Of a stretch of 64,000 nt of DNA, positions 47,258 through 56,266 are shown piece after piece. Position numbers and translations under genes: made by a program. The stretch lies in the NCBI GenBank assembly GCA_001725155.1, contig MEFP01000013.1, forward strand, positions 52,870 through 116,869, given 5' to 3'. Source of the stretch: Lysobacteraceae bacterium SCN 69-320. GTDB taxonomy: Bacteria > Pseudomonadota > Gammaproteobacteria > Xanthomonadales > Rhodanobacteraceae. Under the pieces are notes generated by a model. That model had not been told where the DNA came from and did not search any database. It worked only from the letters and a program-made list of their open reading frames with translations. Numbering within the stretch: position 1 is the first letter of the stretch; each line of letters opens with the position of its first letter.

Positions 47258-47524
47258 TCAGCGTTTGCCGTCGCTGGCGACGAGGTTGCCCGCTTCCGAA
47301 GCGAAGATCGCGAAGCGGCCGTTGGCGGAGACGGCGAACGGGCCGGTGGCCGGGCCGTCGGCGTCGATATGGGCGGCGATGTCCGTGCGGCTGATGCGCT
47401 CGACCGCCGGTGCCGCGGCCGTCGTGCCCGACAGCACAAGCAGCGCTGCCGGCGCCAGGCGGCGGATGGTGCGGATTGCGCCGGAACGGTCGGCTATGGG
47501 GTGGGCGTGCCTGTCGGTGGTCAT
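47258..47524 (-). CDS. Truncated paralogue of the beta-propeller protein
   Basis: The 88-residue product has a signal peptide (APAALLVLSGTTAAA) and a single propeller-blade start (VERISRTDIAAHIDADGPATGPFAVSANGRFAIF), matching the N-terminus of the adjacent 862-residue protein, and then stops. A ribosome site (CAGGGAAACTGCTC) is intact. It is probably the relic of a tandem duplication with the rest deleted, although a small secreted protein cannot be excluded. Confidence 0.6.
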   Translation of the reverse strand: MTTDRHAHPIADRSGAIRTIRRLAPAALLVLSGTTAAAPAVERISRTDIAAHIDADGPATGPFAVSANGRFAIFASEAGNLVASDGKR

Positions 47525-47571
47525 GAGCAGTTTCCCTGACGACGGCCACCCGCGCCGTCTCTGCTCGCATA

Positions 47572-47605
47572 ACGAAAACGGTCGCCCGGCCTGATCAGGC
47601 CGGGC
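47572..47605 (-). terminator. Rho-independent terminator of the DUF4124 gene
   Basis: GCCCGGCCTGA pairs with TCAGGCCGGGC (47584-47605) and on the minus strand is followed by GACCGTTTTCG. It lies just after the DUF4124 gene stop at 47615. Confidence 0.7.
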
Positions 47606-47614
47606 CGGTTCCGC

Positions 47615-48274
47615 TCAGCGCTTGCCACCGCGCTGATCGTCCGCGCGCTTCTTGATGGTGCGGTAGCGCTCGATCTCGCTGACGAGCTGCTTTTCCATGG
47701 CAGCACGATCGGCCGTGCGGCGTTCGAGATAGGTTTTCTGTTCGGACAGCCCGGTGCGCAGGGAGTTGATCTGTTCCTGCACCGGCGGCGGCACCGGCTT
47801 GCCGTTGCGTTCCTGTTCTGCCGCATGGACCAGACGTTCGGCCAGGCTCTTTTCCTGGCTCGCAATGCCGAGTTCGGTGGCCTGGATGTTCTGGGAGATC
47901 AGGTCGATCTGCGCCTGCAGCGACTTGCGCAGATCCTCTTCGGTCGGATAGGCCGCAAGCAGCTGCGCATCGTTGCGTGCGGCATCGTCGGCCTTGCGCT
48001 GATCCTCGGCGCGCTTCGCCGCCTCGGCCTTCGCCGCGGCGAGCTCCGCTTCGGTCTTGGCGCGCTCGACGCGGCGCACGACGAGCCCCTGCTGATTGAC
48101 CACCTCGTAGCCGAACTTGACGGCTTCGGGCGGCACGGTGTCGGCGTAGTGCAGGGTGCCGCTCTCGTCGCGCCACTTGTAGCGCATACGGTCGTCGCTG
48201 CCCGACTTGGCAGCGATGGCGGCGCCGCTGAGCAGGGCCAGCGCGACCAGGGTAAAGCGCACAGCAAACGGCAT
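47615..48274 (-). CDS. DUF4124-domain periplasmic protein
   Basis: The 219-residue protein has a signal peptide (MPFAVRFTLVALALLSGAAIAA), a DUF4124 segment (YKWRDESGTLHYADTVPP) and a long charged coiled coil to the end. DUF4124 proteins are common in Xanthomonadales; function unknown. The ATG at 48274 is preceded by CCAAGGAGGAGACACC, an optimal ribosome site. It follows pyrE by 66 bases on the same strand. Confidence 0.85.
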   Translation of the reverse strand: MPFAVRFTLVALALLSGAAIAAKSGSDDRMRYKWRDESGTLHYADTVPPEAVKFGYEVVNQQGLVVRRVERAKTEAELAAAKAEAAKRAEDQRKADDAARNDAQLLAAYPTEEDLRKSLQAQIDLISQNIQATELGIASQEKSLAERLVHAAEQERNGKPVPPPVQEQINSLRTGLSEQKTYLERRTADRAAMEKQLVSEIERYRTIKKRADDQRGGKR

Positions 48275-48340
48275 GGTGTCTCCTCCTTGGTAGGCAGTAT
48301 AGGCGGTGCCCGCGACGGCCCGCCTGGCCACGAGGCAGCT

Positions 48341-48985
48341 TCAGGCCACGCCGTAGCGCCGACGGTAGTCCTCCAGCCGGGGCTGCTGCTCGGCAAGCTC
48401 GGGCCGCTCGGCCGTCAGGGTCAGCAGATCGGCCAGCCGAGCGATCGCCAGGACCGGGATGCCGAACTCGGCAGTGACCTCCTGCGCCGCCGACAGCGAT
48501 CCTTGTCCGCGTTCCTGGCGGTCCAATGCAATCAGCACGCCAGCGGCGACCGCGCCCTGGTCGCGGATGATCTGCAAGGACTCTCGTATCGCCGTGCCGG
48601 CCGTGATCACGTCGTCGACGATGAGCACGCGGCCGCGCAGCGGTGCGCCGATCAGATTGCCGCCTTCGCCATGGGTCTTGGCTTCCTTGCGGTTGAACGC
48701 GAACGGCAGGTCGCGGCCGTGTTCGCCGGCCAGCGCGATCGCGGTCGCCGCCGCCAGCGCGATGCCCTTGTAGGCCGGGCCGAACAGCATGTCGAAGGCC
48801 AGGTCCGATTCGACTGCGGTCGCCGCATAGGCGCGGCCGAGGCGGGCCAGGGCGGCGCCGCTGTCGATCAGGCCGGCGTTGAAGAAATACGGACTGGTCC
48901 GGCCCGACTTTAGGGTGAACTCGCCGAAGCGCAGTACCTGCTTGTGCAGGGCCAGGTCGAGAAAGTCGCGTTGGTGCGGACGCAT
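48341..48985 (-). CDS. pyrE: Orotate phosphoribosyltransferase
   Basis: The 214-residue enzyme has the PRPP-binding motif [13 protein letters not shown] and the family N-terminus [30 protein letters not shown]. It converts orotate to OMP in pyrimidine synthesis. In many relatives pyrE sits next to the xth/crc exonuclease gene; here the two are separated by about 8.4 kb. Confidence 0.95.
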   Translation of the reverse strand: MRPHQRDFLDLALHKQVLRFGEFTLKSGRTSPYFFNAGLIDSGAALARLGRAYAATAVESDLAFDMLFGPAYKGIALAAATAIALAGEHGRDLPFAFNRKEAKTHGEGGNLIGAPLRGRVLIVDDVITAGTAIRESLQIIRDQGAVAAGVLIALDRQERGQGSLSAAQEVTAEFGIPVLAIARLADLLTLTAERPELAEQQPRLEDYRRRYGVA

Positions 48986-49093
48986 GCCGATCTCCCGGAA
49001 AAACGCCGATTGTAGGCAAGCCCGCGCCCGGCGGTTGCCGACGTGCGCCGAACTGCGTTCTGCTACCGCGCTCGGGCCCTAGCATGGGCGACC

Positions 49094-50194
49094 ATGGTTT
49101 CGCATTCCCAGATGACCAGCCTCAAACGCTTTTTCGCTTCGCCGGCACGCCTGTTCTGGGTGCTGCAATGCGCCGGCTGGCTGGGTTATTTCAGCCTGCA
49201 CTATCTGGCCGGGGTCGGGCACGGCAAGTCCTGGGACTACATCTGGGTATCGGCCGCGGCCACGGCCATAGGCTTCGGTGTGACCAGCCTGCTGCGCCTG
49301 GGCTATCGCGGAATCTGGGAGCTGCCGACCGGGCGCATGATCGCCGCGGCCGGCCTGCTGCTGATGCTGGCCACGGCGGTCTATTCGACGACCTACGCCG
49401 AGGCCGTATTCCGCTGGTGCTTCGAATGCCGGCCCGACAGCCTGCTCGGCTACATCGGCTATTTCGGCTCCGCGCTCTACGTCATGCTGTCCTGGAGCGG
49501 CCTGTACTTCGGCATCAAGTTCAGTCGCGAGGTTACTCACGAGCGCGAGAACACGCTGCGCGCCAACGCGACCGCGCACGAGGCCCAGCTCAAGATGCTG
49601 CGCTACCAGCTCAATCCGCATTTCCTGTTCAACACGCTGAACGCGATCTCGACCCTGGTGCTGGACAATCAGAACGCGACGGCCAACCGCATGGTCACCG
49701 GGCTGTCGGCCTTCCTGCGCCACTCGCTGGATTCCGATCCGATGCAGCGGGTCAGCCTCGAGGAGGAGCTGGAAGCGCTGACCCGCTATCTCGGCATCGA
49801 GCAGGTGCGCTTCGGCGACCGTCTGCGCGTCGTCGTCGACGTCAGTCCCGAAGCGCGCCGCGCGCTGGTACCCAGCCTGATCCTGCAGCCGCTGATCGAG
49901 AACTGCATCAAGTACGCGATCAGCCGCTGCATCGAGGGCGGCACGATCGCGGTCCGCGCCGAGGTCGCCGCCGGATTCCTGCGCATCCACGTCGAGGACG
50001 ACGGTCCCGGCCTGCCGGCCGACTGCAGCGGGCAGGTCAGCGGCAACGGCGTCGGCCTGGCCAATACGCGCGAACGCCTCAAGGTGCTGTACGGCGCGCG
50101 GCAGCGTGTCGAGGTGCGGTCGCGACCGGCCGAGGCCGGCGGCGGCGTCGAGGTCGCGCTCGAACTTCCCTTCGAGACCCGGAGCGATACGTGA
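49094..50194 (+). CDS. LytS-type sensor histidine kinase
   Basis: The protein has about 366 residues and four N-terminal membrane segments (LFWVLQCAGWLGYF, IWVSAAATAIGFGV, MIAAAGLLLMLATAVY, YIGYFGSALYVML). A coiled linker and a His_kinase domain follow, with the phosphoacceptor in RYQLNPHFLFNTLNAI and ATP motif DDGPGLP. Signal unknown. The ATG at 49094 is used; 49112 is also possible. It overlaps the regulator gene by four bases (GTGA). Confidence 0.88.
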   Translation: MVSHSQMTSLKRFFASPARLFWVLQCAGWLGYFSLHYLAGVGHGKSWDYIWVSAAATAIGFGVTSLLRLGYRGIWELPTGRMIAAAGLLLMLATAVYSTTYAEAVFRWCFECRPDSLLGYIGYFGSALYVMLSWSGLYFGIKFSREVTHERENTLRANATAHEAQLKMLRYQLNPHFLFNTLNAISTLVLDNQNATANRMVTGLSAFLRHSLDSDPMQRVSLEEELEALTRYLGIEQVRFGDRLRVVVDVSPEARRALVPSLILQPLIENCIKYAISRCIEGGTIAVRAEVAAGFLRIHVEDDGPGLPADCSGQVSGNGVGLANTRERLKVLYGARQRVEVRSRPAEAGGGVEVALELPFETRSDT

Positions 50195-50988
50195 TCCGTA
50201 CCCTGATCGTCGACGATGAGCCGCTGGCGCGGCGCGGCCTGGAATTGCGCCTGGCCGGACAGCCTGACGTGGAAGTGGTGGCCCAGGCCGGCAACGGCCG
50301 CGAGGCGGGCTTCGCCATTGCCGCGCTGAAGCCGGATCTGATGTTCCTCGACATCCAGATGCCGGAAATGGACGGTTTCGCGCTGCTGCGCTCGCTGCCG
50401 GCCGAGAGCCTGCCGTTGACGGTTTTCGTCACCGCCTACGACCAATACGCGCTGGACGCCTTCGCCGCCTGCGCCGTCGACTACCTGCTCAAGCCGGTCG
50501 AGGAAGCCCGACTGGCCCAGGCCCTGCAGACCGTGCGCGAACGGCTGCGCGCGCGCGAGGCCGGCGGCGACCGCGACAGGCTGCTGCGCCTGCTCGCGCG
50601 CGTCTCGGGCAAGGCCGACCTGACCCTGGCCGACGCCCTGGCCCAGGAAGAGGCCGAGCCCGCCGCGCCGCCGCGCCTGGCCATCCGCGACGGCAACCGC
50701 ACCGTGCGCCTGGACCCGGACACGATCCGCTGGATAGACGCCGCCGGCGACTACCTCTGCATTCATACCGCCGAGGAGAACTTCGTCATCCGCGCGACCA
50801 TGCGCGAGATGGAGCAGCGCCTGGACCCGCGCCGCTTCCAGCGCATACACCGCTCCACCATCGTCAACCTGGCCTGCGTGCGCGAACTGCGCTCGCACCT
50901 CAACGGCGAGTACTTCGTTACCCTGGAATCGGGCCAGACCCTCAAGTTGTCGCGCAGCTACAAGGACAAGGTGCACCTGCTGCACTGA
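50191..50988 (+). CDS. LytTR-family response regulator
   Basis: The 265-residue protein has a receiver (LIVDDEPLARR, phosphoacceptor in MFLDIQMPEMDG, Lys in YLLKPVEE) and a C-terminal LytTR DNA-binding domain (IRWIDAAGDYLCIHTA..FQRIHRSTIVNL). The GTG start overlaps the kinase stop, so the two are coupled and form a two-component pair. Targets are unknown; the AraC/DUF2306/RND genes that follow are candidates by position. Confidence 0.92.
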   Translation: MIRTLIVDDEPLARRGLELRLAGQPDVEVVAQAGNGREAGFAIAALKPDLMFLDIQMPEMDGFALLRSLPAESLPLTVFVTAYDQYALDAFAACAVDYLLKPVEEARLAQALQTVRERLRAREAGGDRDRLLRLLARVSGKADLTLADALAQEEAEPAAPPRLAIRDGNRTVRLDPDTIRWIDAAGDYLCIHTAEENFVIRATMREMEQRLDPRRFQRIHRSTIVNLACVRELRSHLNGEYFVTLESGQTLKLSRSYKDKVHLLH

Positions 50989-51108
50989 GCCGGCCGCAGG
51001 TCCGATTCCGCCGGATCGCACCCGGCCGGCGTCCGGCCCGGCGGTGGCGGACGACCTCGCCGGCGCGTGACGCGAACCTGCTCCCTTCATCACTGACGGG
51101 AGCGGACC

Positions 51109-51759
51109 ATGGGAATCTGGGTACGACGCGGGCTGCGCGCAGCGGGCTGGCTGATCTTCGTGCTGTTGAGTCTGGCGGTGGCGACCTATGCCTTCGCCTA
51201 TCTGTACGGCGACTTCCGCCCGCGCAATCCGTTCGACCGGCGCTTCGTGCTGGCCGGCCTGGCCGTGCCGGCGCACTTCTTCGGCGCCGGCCTCGCCCTG
51301 GCGCTGGCGCCGCTGCAGCTCTGGGAGGGTTTGCGCCGGCGCCTGCCGCGGCTGCATCGCTTGGCCGGCGGGCTGTACGCGGCCGGCGTGCTGAGCGGTG
51401 GCCTCAGCGGACTGCTGCTCGCGCCGAACGCGCATGCCGGCTGGGCCAGCGGCAGCGGGTTCCTGCTGCTGGCGCTGGCCTGGCTCGCGGTCACGGCCGT
51501 CGGCCTGCGCGAGGCGGTCGCCGGCCGGATCGCCGCGCATCGACGCTGGATGCTGCGAAGCGTCGCGCTGACCGGTGCAGCCATCACCCTGCGGCTGACG
51601 CTGGGGGTCGGCCAGGGCCTGCTGCAGCTGCCGTTCGCGACCGTCTATGTGTTCGCGGCCTGGTCCTGCTGGACCGTCAACCTGCTTGCGGTCGAGCTCT
51701 GGCTGCGCCGCGCGGACGCCGTCGCACGGCGGCCGGCACTCTCAGCCGCCGCCGGCTGA
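51109..51759 (+). CDS. DUF2306 family membrane protein
   Basis: The 216-residue protein is mostly hydrophobic with about six membrane segments and family features around LAGLAVPAHFFGAGLALALAPLQ and RLHRLAGGLYAAGVLSGGLSGLLLAPNAHAG. It is an inner-membrane protein of unknown function. GACGGGAGCGGACC precedes the ATG. Its last 18 bases overlap the end of the convergent AraC-type gene. Confidence 0.8.
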   Translation: MGIWVRRGLRAAGWLIFVLLSLAVATYAFAYLYGDFRPRNPFDRRFVLAGLAVPAHFFGAGLALALAPLQLWEGLRRRLPRLHRLAGGLYAAGVLSGGLSGLLLAPNAHAGWASGSGFLLLALAWLAVTAVGLREAVAGRIAAHRRWMLRSVALTGAAITLRLTLGVGQGLLQLPFATVYVFAAWSCWTVNLLAVELWLRRADAVARRPALSAAAG

Positions 51760-52866
51760 GGCGGCGGCGCCCTGGCGGCGCTGCTGACGGTAGGCGCTCG
51801 GCGTCTGGCCGACTTCGCGCTTGAACGCGGTGTTGAACGTCGACTTCGAGGTAAAGCCGCTGGCATAGGCGATGTCGAGGATGGTGCGCTCGTCAGCCGC
51901 GTCGTCGAGGCAGCGGCGCACGTCGTCGATGCGCAGGCGATTGATGTAGTCCCAGAACGTGACGGCCAGGCGGCGGTTGATCACGGCCGACACCAGATAT
52001 TCCGGATAGCCGCTGCGGCGCGCGAGCTGGCCCATGCTCAGGGCCGGCTCGCGATACAGCTGTTCGTCGCGCATGAGCTGGGCAAGGCGGGCTTCCACGG
52101 CCGGAAAGCGCGCATCGTCGGCTGCGTCGACGGCGGCCTCGGATGCGTCCGCCGCATCCGGCGTCGCGATCGCCGGCACCGGCAGTGCCGCCTGGCCGAG
52201 GCTCAGATAGCCGACCGTGAACATCCAGGCCACGACCGCGCCATAGATCAGCGGGTAGTCGATCCACGGGATGTTCGCCAGCCACTGAAGAGTCGCTATG
52301 ACCCAGATGACGATCTGGGAGATCGCCATCGTGGTGATCCAGTGCAGCGACAGGCGATCGGCGTCGGCGCGTTCGGCGCGCAGGCGGCGGCGATAGCGGC
52401 GCACGCACCACAGCGCCGCGGCGACATAGCCCAGGCTGTAGCCGAACAGGAACAGATCGAACCACGGCGACGGCGCAAGGCGTGCGCCGTTGGCGAAATG
52501 CGCGTCGATCGCGGCCGGGCTCTGCAGCCATACGTCGGTCCTGACCAGCAATGCCGCGACGAAGCCGAGCAGATGGACCAGATCGCGCCGGCCGAACGCA
52601 CGCGCCTCGGTCAGCACGCGCACATAGACGTAGAACAGGCTGCCGTAGAAAAACGGAAACAGGCCGACGAAGCGATAGAGCTTGTAGTACGCCGGGCCAG
52701 GCGCCTGGAAGTACAGCGCCTTGATGACGAGATCCAGTCCGATCAGCGCGATCCAGACCGCGAGCACGCGATTGGCCTCGCGGTTGATCGGCCGCCGCCA
52801 CAGCGCGAGCGCGAGCCAGGCGGCCTGCGAGGCGCCGACGATGAAGACTACGCTCCAGAAAGCCAT
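51742..52866 (-). CDS. AraC-family regulator with N-terminal membrane domain
   Basis: The 374-residue protein has about six N-terminal membrane segments (to residue 230, e.g. AFWSVVFIVGASQAAWLALALW and IPWIDYPLIYGAVVAWMF) and a C-terminal AraC helix-turn-helix (LSMGQLARRSGYPEYLVSAVI..TILDIAYASGFTSKSTFNTAFKREVGQTPSAYRQQ). Such membrane-anchored AraC proteins are typical of Xanthomonadales. The ATG at 52866 is chosen; the frame continues upstream only as a shadow of the pump gene. It lies divergent from the RND pump and may control it. Confidence 0.88.
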   Translation of the reverse strand: MAFWSVVFIVGASQAAWLALALWRRPINREANRVLAVWIALIGLDLVIKALYFQAPGPAYYKLYRFVGLFPFFYGSLFYVYVRVLTEARAFGRRDLVHLLGFVAALLVRTDVWLQSPAAIDAHFANGARLAPSPWFDLFLFGYSLGYVAAALWCVRRYRRRLRAERADADRLSLHWITTMAISQIVIWVIATLQWLANIPWIDYPLIYGAVVAWMFTVGYLSLGQAALPVPAIATPDAADASEAAVDAADDARFPAVEARLAQLMRDEQLYREPALSMGQLARRSGYPEYLVSAVINRRLAVTFWDYINRLRIDDVRRCLDDAADERTILDIAYASGFTSKSTFNTAFKREVGQTPSAYRQQRRQGAAASAGGG

Positions 52867-53145
52867 GGCGGTGACGGAAACCCGGCGACGAATCGCGGCG
52901 ATTATGCCGGGCGTGCGGCGGCGGCGAAATTGCGCGGCCGCCCAACGGATATCGCCGGTCGCGCCGGTCAAGGGGCCGGTTTCGTGCGCAGCCCGGCAAC
53001 AGTTGACACATTCCGGCGTGCTGCCGGCGCTTTTTGTCGCAATCGACGCAACCTCTATGACCTCTGCCGCATCCGACTTCCTGCGTGCAGCGAGAACCTG
53101 AAGACAGAGGGCGGGCGACACGATCGGCCGCAGTGGGAGGAAGTC

Positions 53146-56100
53146 ATGAAACTGATAGAAACGTCGCTGCGCAATCCGATCGCGGTCGGCGTGACCGTGC
53201 TGATGGTCTGCGTGTTCGGTCTGCTGAGCCTGCGCGAACTGCCGCTGCAGCTGTTCCCGGACATCGAGCGGCCGCAGATCTCGATCAACACGGGCTGGCG
53301 CACGGCGTCGCCGATCGAAGTGGAGTCTGAGCTGCTGGAGCCGCAGGAGCAGGTATTGCAAGGTCTGCCGGGCCTCGAAGAGCTCGACGGCAGCGCCGGC
53401 ACCGGCGGCAGCAACATCAACCTGACCTTCGCGATCGGCACGGACATGAAGAACGCGCTGGTCGAGGTCATCGGCCGCCTCAACCGCCTGCCGCCGCTGC
53501 CGCGCGACGCGGACCGGCCCGTGGTTCAGCTCGGCAACGGCGACGCCAATCAGTCGCTGACCTGGTTCTTCGTGCAGCTGCTGCCCGGCAGCAAGGGCAA
53601 GATCGGCGACTACCGCGAATTCATCGACGCGACGGTGCGGCCGCGCATCGAGGCCGTGGCCGGCGTCGCCGGCGTCAACGTCAACGCGGGGCCGCCGGAC
53701 GAGGTGCGTATCACGGTCGATCTGGCCAAGGCCGCGGCGATGGGCATTCCGATCACCGACATCGCCGCGCGCGCGGCGAGCGCGACCGACGTGTCCGGCG
53801 GTCAGGTCGAAGTCGGCCGGCGCCAGTACACCTTGCGCTTCATCGGCCGCTACACGCCCGACCAGCTCGGCGATCTCGTGCTGGCCTGGCGCGACGGACG
53901 TCCGGTCAAGCTCGGCGACGTCGCCGCGATCGAGGTGCGTCCGCCCGAGCCGAGCTTCTTCTCCTACCAGAACGGCAATCCCGCCATCGGTCTGCAGGTG
54001 CTGCGCCGCAGCGGCGCGAACGTGCTCGGCACCTTGAACGAGGTCAAGCAGGTCGTCGCCGATCTGCGCGACGGTCCGCTGAAGGCGCAGGGGCTCGGCA
54101 TCGAGCAGTCGTTCGACTCGGGCCTGTTCATCAATCGCGCGGTCGGTCTGCTGACCGAGAACCTCATCGTCGGCGCGCTGCTCGCGCTGATCTGTGTCTG
54201 GTGGTTCATGCGCGACGGCCGCGCGACCCTGCTGATCGCGACCTCGATTCCGATCTGCCTGCTCGCGACCTTCGTCGTGCTGCACCTGACCGGCCGCACG
54301 CTCAACGTGATCTCGCTGGCCGGGCTCGCATTTGCAGTCGGCATGGTCGTGGAAGGCGCGATCGTCGTGTCGGGCAACATCATCCGCCTCAAGGAATCTG
54401 GCATGACGCCGGTCGAGGCGGCGCTGGCCGGCGCGAAGCAGGTCGTGCCGGCGCTGTTCGCGTCCACGGTCACGACGATTGCGGTATTCCTGCCGGTGCT
54501 GTTCCTGCGCGACGTCGAAGGGCAGATCTTTGCCGACCTCGCGCTGACCATTTCGATCTCGGTCGCCATCTCCATCGTCGTCGCGCTGACCGTGCTGCCG
54601 GCCGCGGCCGGCGGCTGGCTCAAGGCCAAGAAGCTCAACTCGGGCTACGGCGACGGCTGGCCGGCGCTGACCGAACGCATCCTGCGCTGGACCGACACGC
54701 CGACCAAGCAGATCGGCTGGGTTCTGAGCCTGCTCGTCGCCCCGCTGATCCTGTGCTGGGTGTTCCTGCCGCGGCTGGACTATCTGCCGCCGGTCAAGCG
54801 CGCGGCCATCGACGCGAGCTTCAGCTTCCCGCCGGGCATGAGTCCGGAAGTCGTCAATCGCGAGATCGCCGGCAAGATCCTCGAACGCCTGCAGCCCTAC
54901 ATGAAGGGCGACAAGCAGCCGCAGCTCAAGAACTACTACCTGCTGATGTGGCCCGGCGGCGGCACGGTCGGTGCGCGCGTCGTCGACGAGACGCGCCTGG
55001 GCGAGCTGGAAAAGGTCATGCGCGAGGAGGTCATCGTCGGCCTGCCCGACACGCGTGCGTTCGCGGCCGAAGGCGATCTGTTCGGCGGCTTCGGCGGCTC
55101 GGCGCGCTCGATCGCCATGCATCTGCAGAGCGACGACAGCAAGGCGCTGGAACGCGCCGCCGAGCAAGGTCGCCAGCTGCTGGAGAAGACCTTCCCCGGC
55201 GCCAACGTACAGGCCTTCCCGAACACCGACTCGGTGCAGACCGAACTGCACGCCGTGCCGAACGACCGGCGCATCGCGGAAGCCGGCTGGGACCGCAGCG
55301 CGCTCGGCACGGTCGTGCGCGCGCTCGGCGACGGCGCCTGGCTCGGCGAATACTTCAACGGCGAGACGCGCGTGCCGATCATCCTGCGCGCCAGCGCCGG
55401 CCAGACGCCGGAACAGCTGGCCGAAGCGCCGCTGGTCACGCCGTCGGGCCAGGTCGTGCCGCTGGGCGATCTGGTCAGTCTGGACACCGCGACCGGACCT
55501 ACCGTGATCCGCCGCCTCGGCCATCGCCGCACGGTCAGCCTGACCATCGACCCGCCGGCCACGCTGTCCCTGGAGGACGCGCTGACGACCCTGAATCGCG
55601 ACGTCGTGCCGAAGCTGCGCGCGGCGCTGCCGCCGGACGCCAGCATCCTGATGGCCGGCAGCGCCGACCGGCTGGAGCAGATCGTCGGCACGATGACGAA
55701 GAACTTCGCGCTGGCCCTGCTCGTGCTGCTGCTGATCATGGCCGCGCTGTTCAAGTCGCTGCGCGACGCAGTCATCGTCATGCTGACCGTGCCGCTGGCC
55801 CTGATCGGCGGCATGGTGGGCCTGCGCGTGCTCGGCCTGTTCGCGTTCCAGCCGCTGGACCTGCTGTCGATGATCGGCTTCGTCATGATGATCGGCGTCA
55901 TCGTCAATCACGCGATCCTGCTCGTGGATCTCACGCGCGAGGCGCAGAACGACGGTCACAGCCTGGAGGACGCGATCCGCATGGGCCTGAACCAGCGCCT
56001 GCGCGCGATTCTCGCCTCGACCATGACCGGCGCGCTCGGCGCATTGCCGATGGCCGTGAACCCCGGGCCGGGCAGCGTGATCTACCGCGGCCTGGCTGCC

Positions 56101-56244
56101 GTGAACGTCGGCGGCGTCGTCGTCGCCCTGGTGTTCTCGCTGCTGCTGATGCCGAGCCTCATGCGCCTGAGCCAGTGGCGCCGTCGTCGCGCTGTCGTGA
56201 CGGCGCCCGTCGCGCACGAGCCGGGTTATCCGCGCGCGGCCTGA
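53146..56244 (+). CDS. RND-family efflux transporter
   Basis: The 1032-residue protein has the RND layout: twelve membrane segments with two large periplasmic loops, and an N-terminal amphipathic start (MKLIETSLRNPIAVGVTVLM). It should export drugs or other compounds with the adaptor encoded 22 bases downstream. The proton-relay positions differ from AcrB: the Asp-Asp of TM4 is Glu403-Gly404 (VGMVVEGAIVV) and the Lys of TM10 is Asn921 (VIVNHAILLVD). GGGAGGAAGTC precedes the ATG at 53146; the frame open upstream is a shadow. Confidence 0.9.
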   Translation: MKLIETSLRNPIAVGVTVLMVCVFGLLSLRELPLQLFPDIERPQISINTGWRTASPIEVESELLEPQEQVLQGLPGLEELDGSAGTGGSNINLTFAIGTDMKNALVEVIGRLNRLPPLPRDADRPVVQLGNGDANQSLTWFFVQLLPGSKGKIGDYREFIDATVRPRIEAVAGVAGVNVNAGPPDEVRITVDLAKAAAMGIPITDIAARAASATDVSGGQVEVGRRQYTLRFIGRYTPDQLGDLVLAWRDGRPVKLGDVAAIEVRPPEPSFFSYQNGNPAIGLQVLRRSGANVLGTLNEVKQVVADLRDGPLKAQGLGIEQSFDSGLFINRAVGLLTENLIVGALLALICVWWFMRDGRATLLIATSIPICLLATFVVLHLTGRTLNVISLAGLAFAVGMVVEGAIVVSGNIIRLKESGMTPVEAALAGAKQVVPALFASTVTTIAVFLPVLFLRDVEGQIFADLALTISISVAISIVVALTVLPAAAGGWLKAKKLNSGYGDGWPALTERILRWTDTPTKQIGWVLSLLVAPLILCWVFLPRLDYLPPVKRAAIDASFSFPPGMSPEVVNREIAGKILERLQPYMKGDKQPQLKNYYLLMWPGGGTVGARVVDETRLGELEKVMREEVIVGLPDTRAFAAEGDLFGGFGGSARSIAMHLQSDDSKALERAAEQGRQLLEKTFPGANVQAFPNTDSVQTELHAVPNDRRIAEAGWDRSALGTVVRALGDGAWLGEYFNGETRVPIILRASAGQTPEQLAEAPLVTPSGQVVPLGDLVSLDTATGPTVIRRLGHRRTVSLTIDPPATLSLEDALTTLNRDVVPKLRAALPPDASILMAGSADRLEQIVGTMTKNFALALLVLLLIMAALFKSLRDAVIVMLTVPLALIGGMVGLRVLGLFAFQPLDLLSMIGFVMMIGVIVNHAILLVDLTREAQNDGHSLEDAIRMGLNQRLRAILASTMTGALGALPMAVNPGPGSVIYRGLAAVNVGGVVVALVFSLLLMPSLMRLSQWRRRRAVVTAPVAHEPGYPRAA

Positions 56245-56266
56245 ATATCTTTACCGGAGAACGAAC

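Noticed and set aside
51742..56217. Very long minus-strand open frame of about 1490 codons
   Set aside because: Only its 3' third (51742-52866) encodes a recognisable AraC protein; the rest is antisense to the RND pump and has shadow composition.
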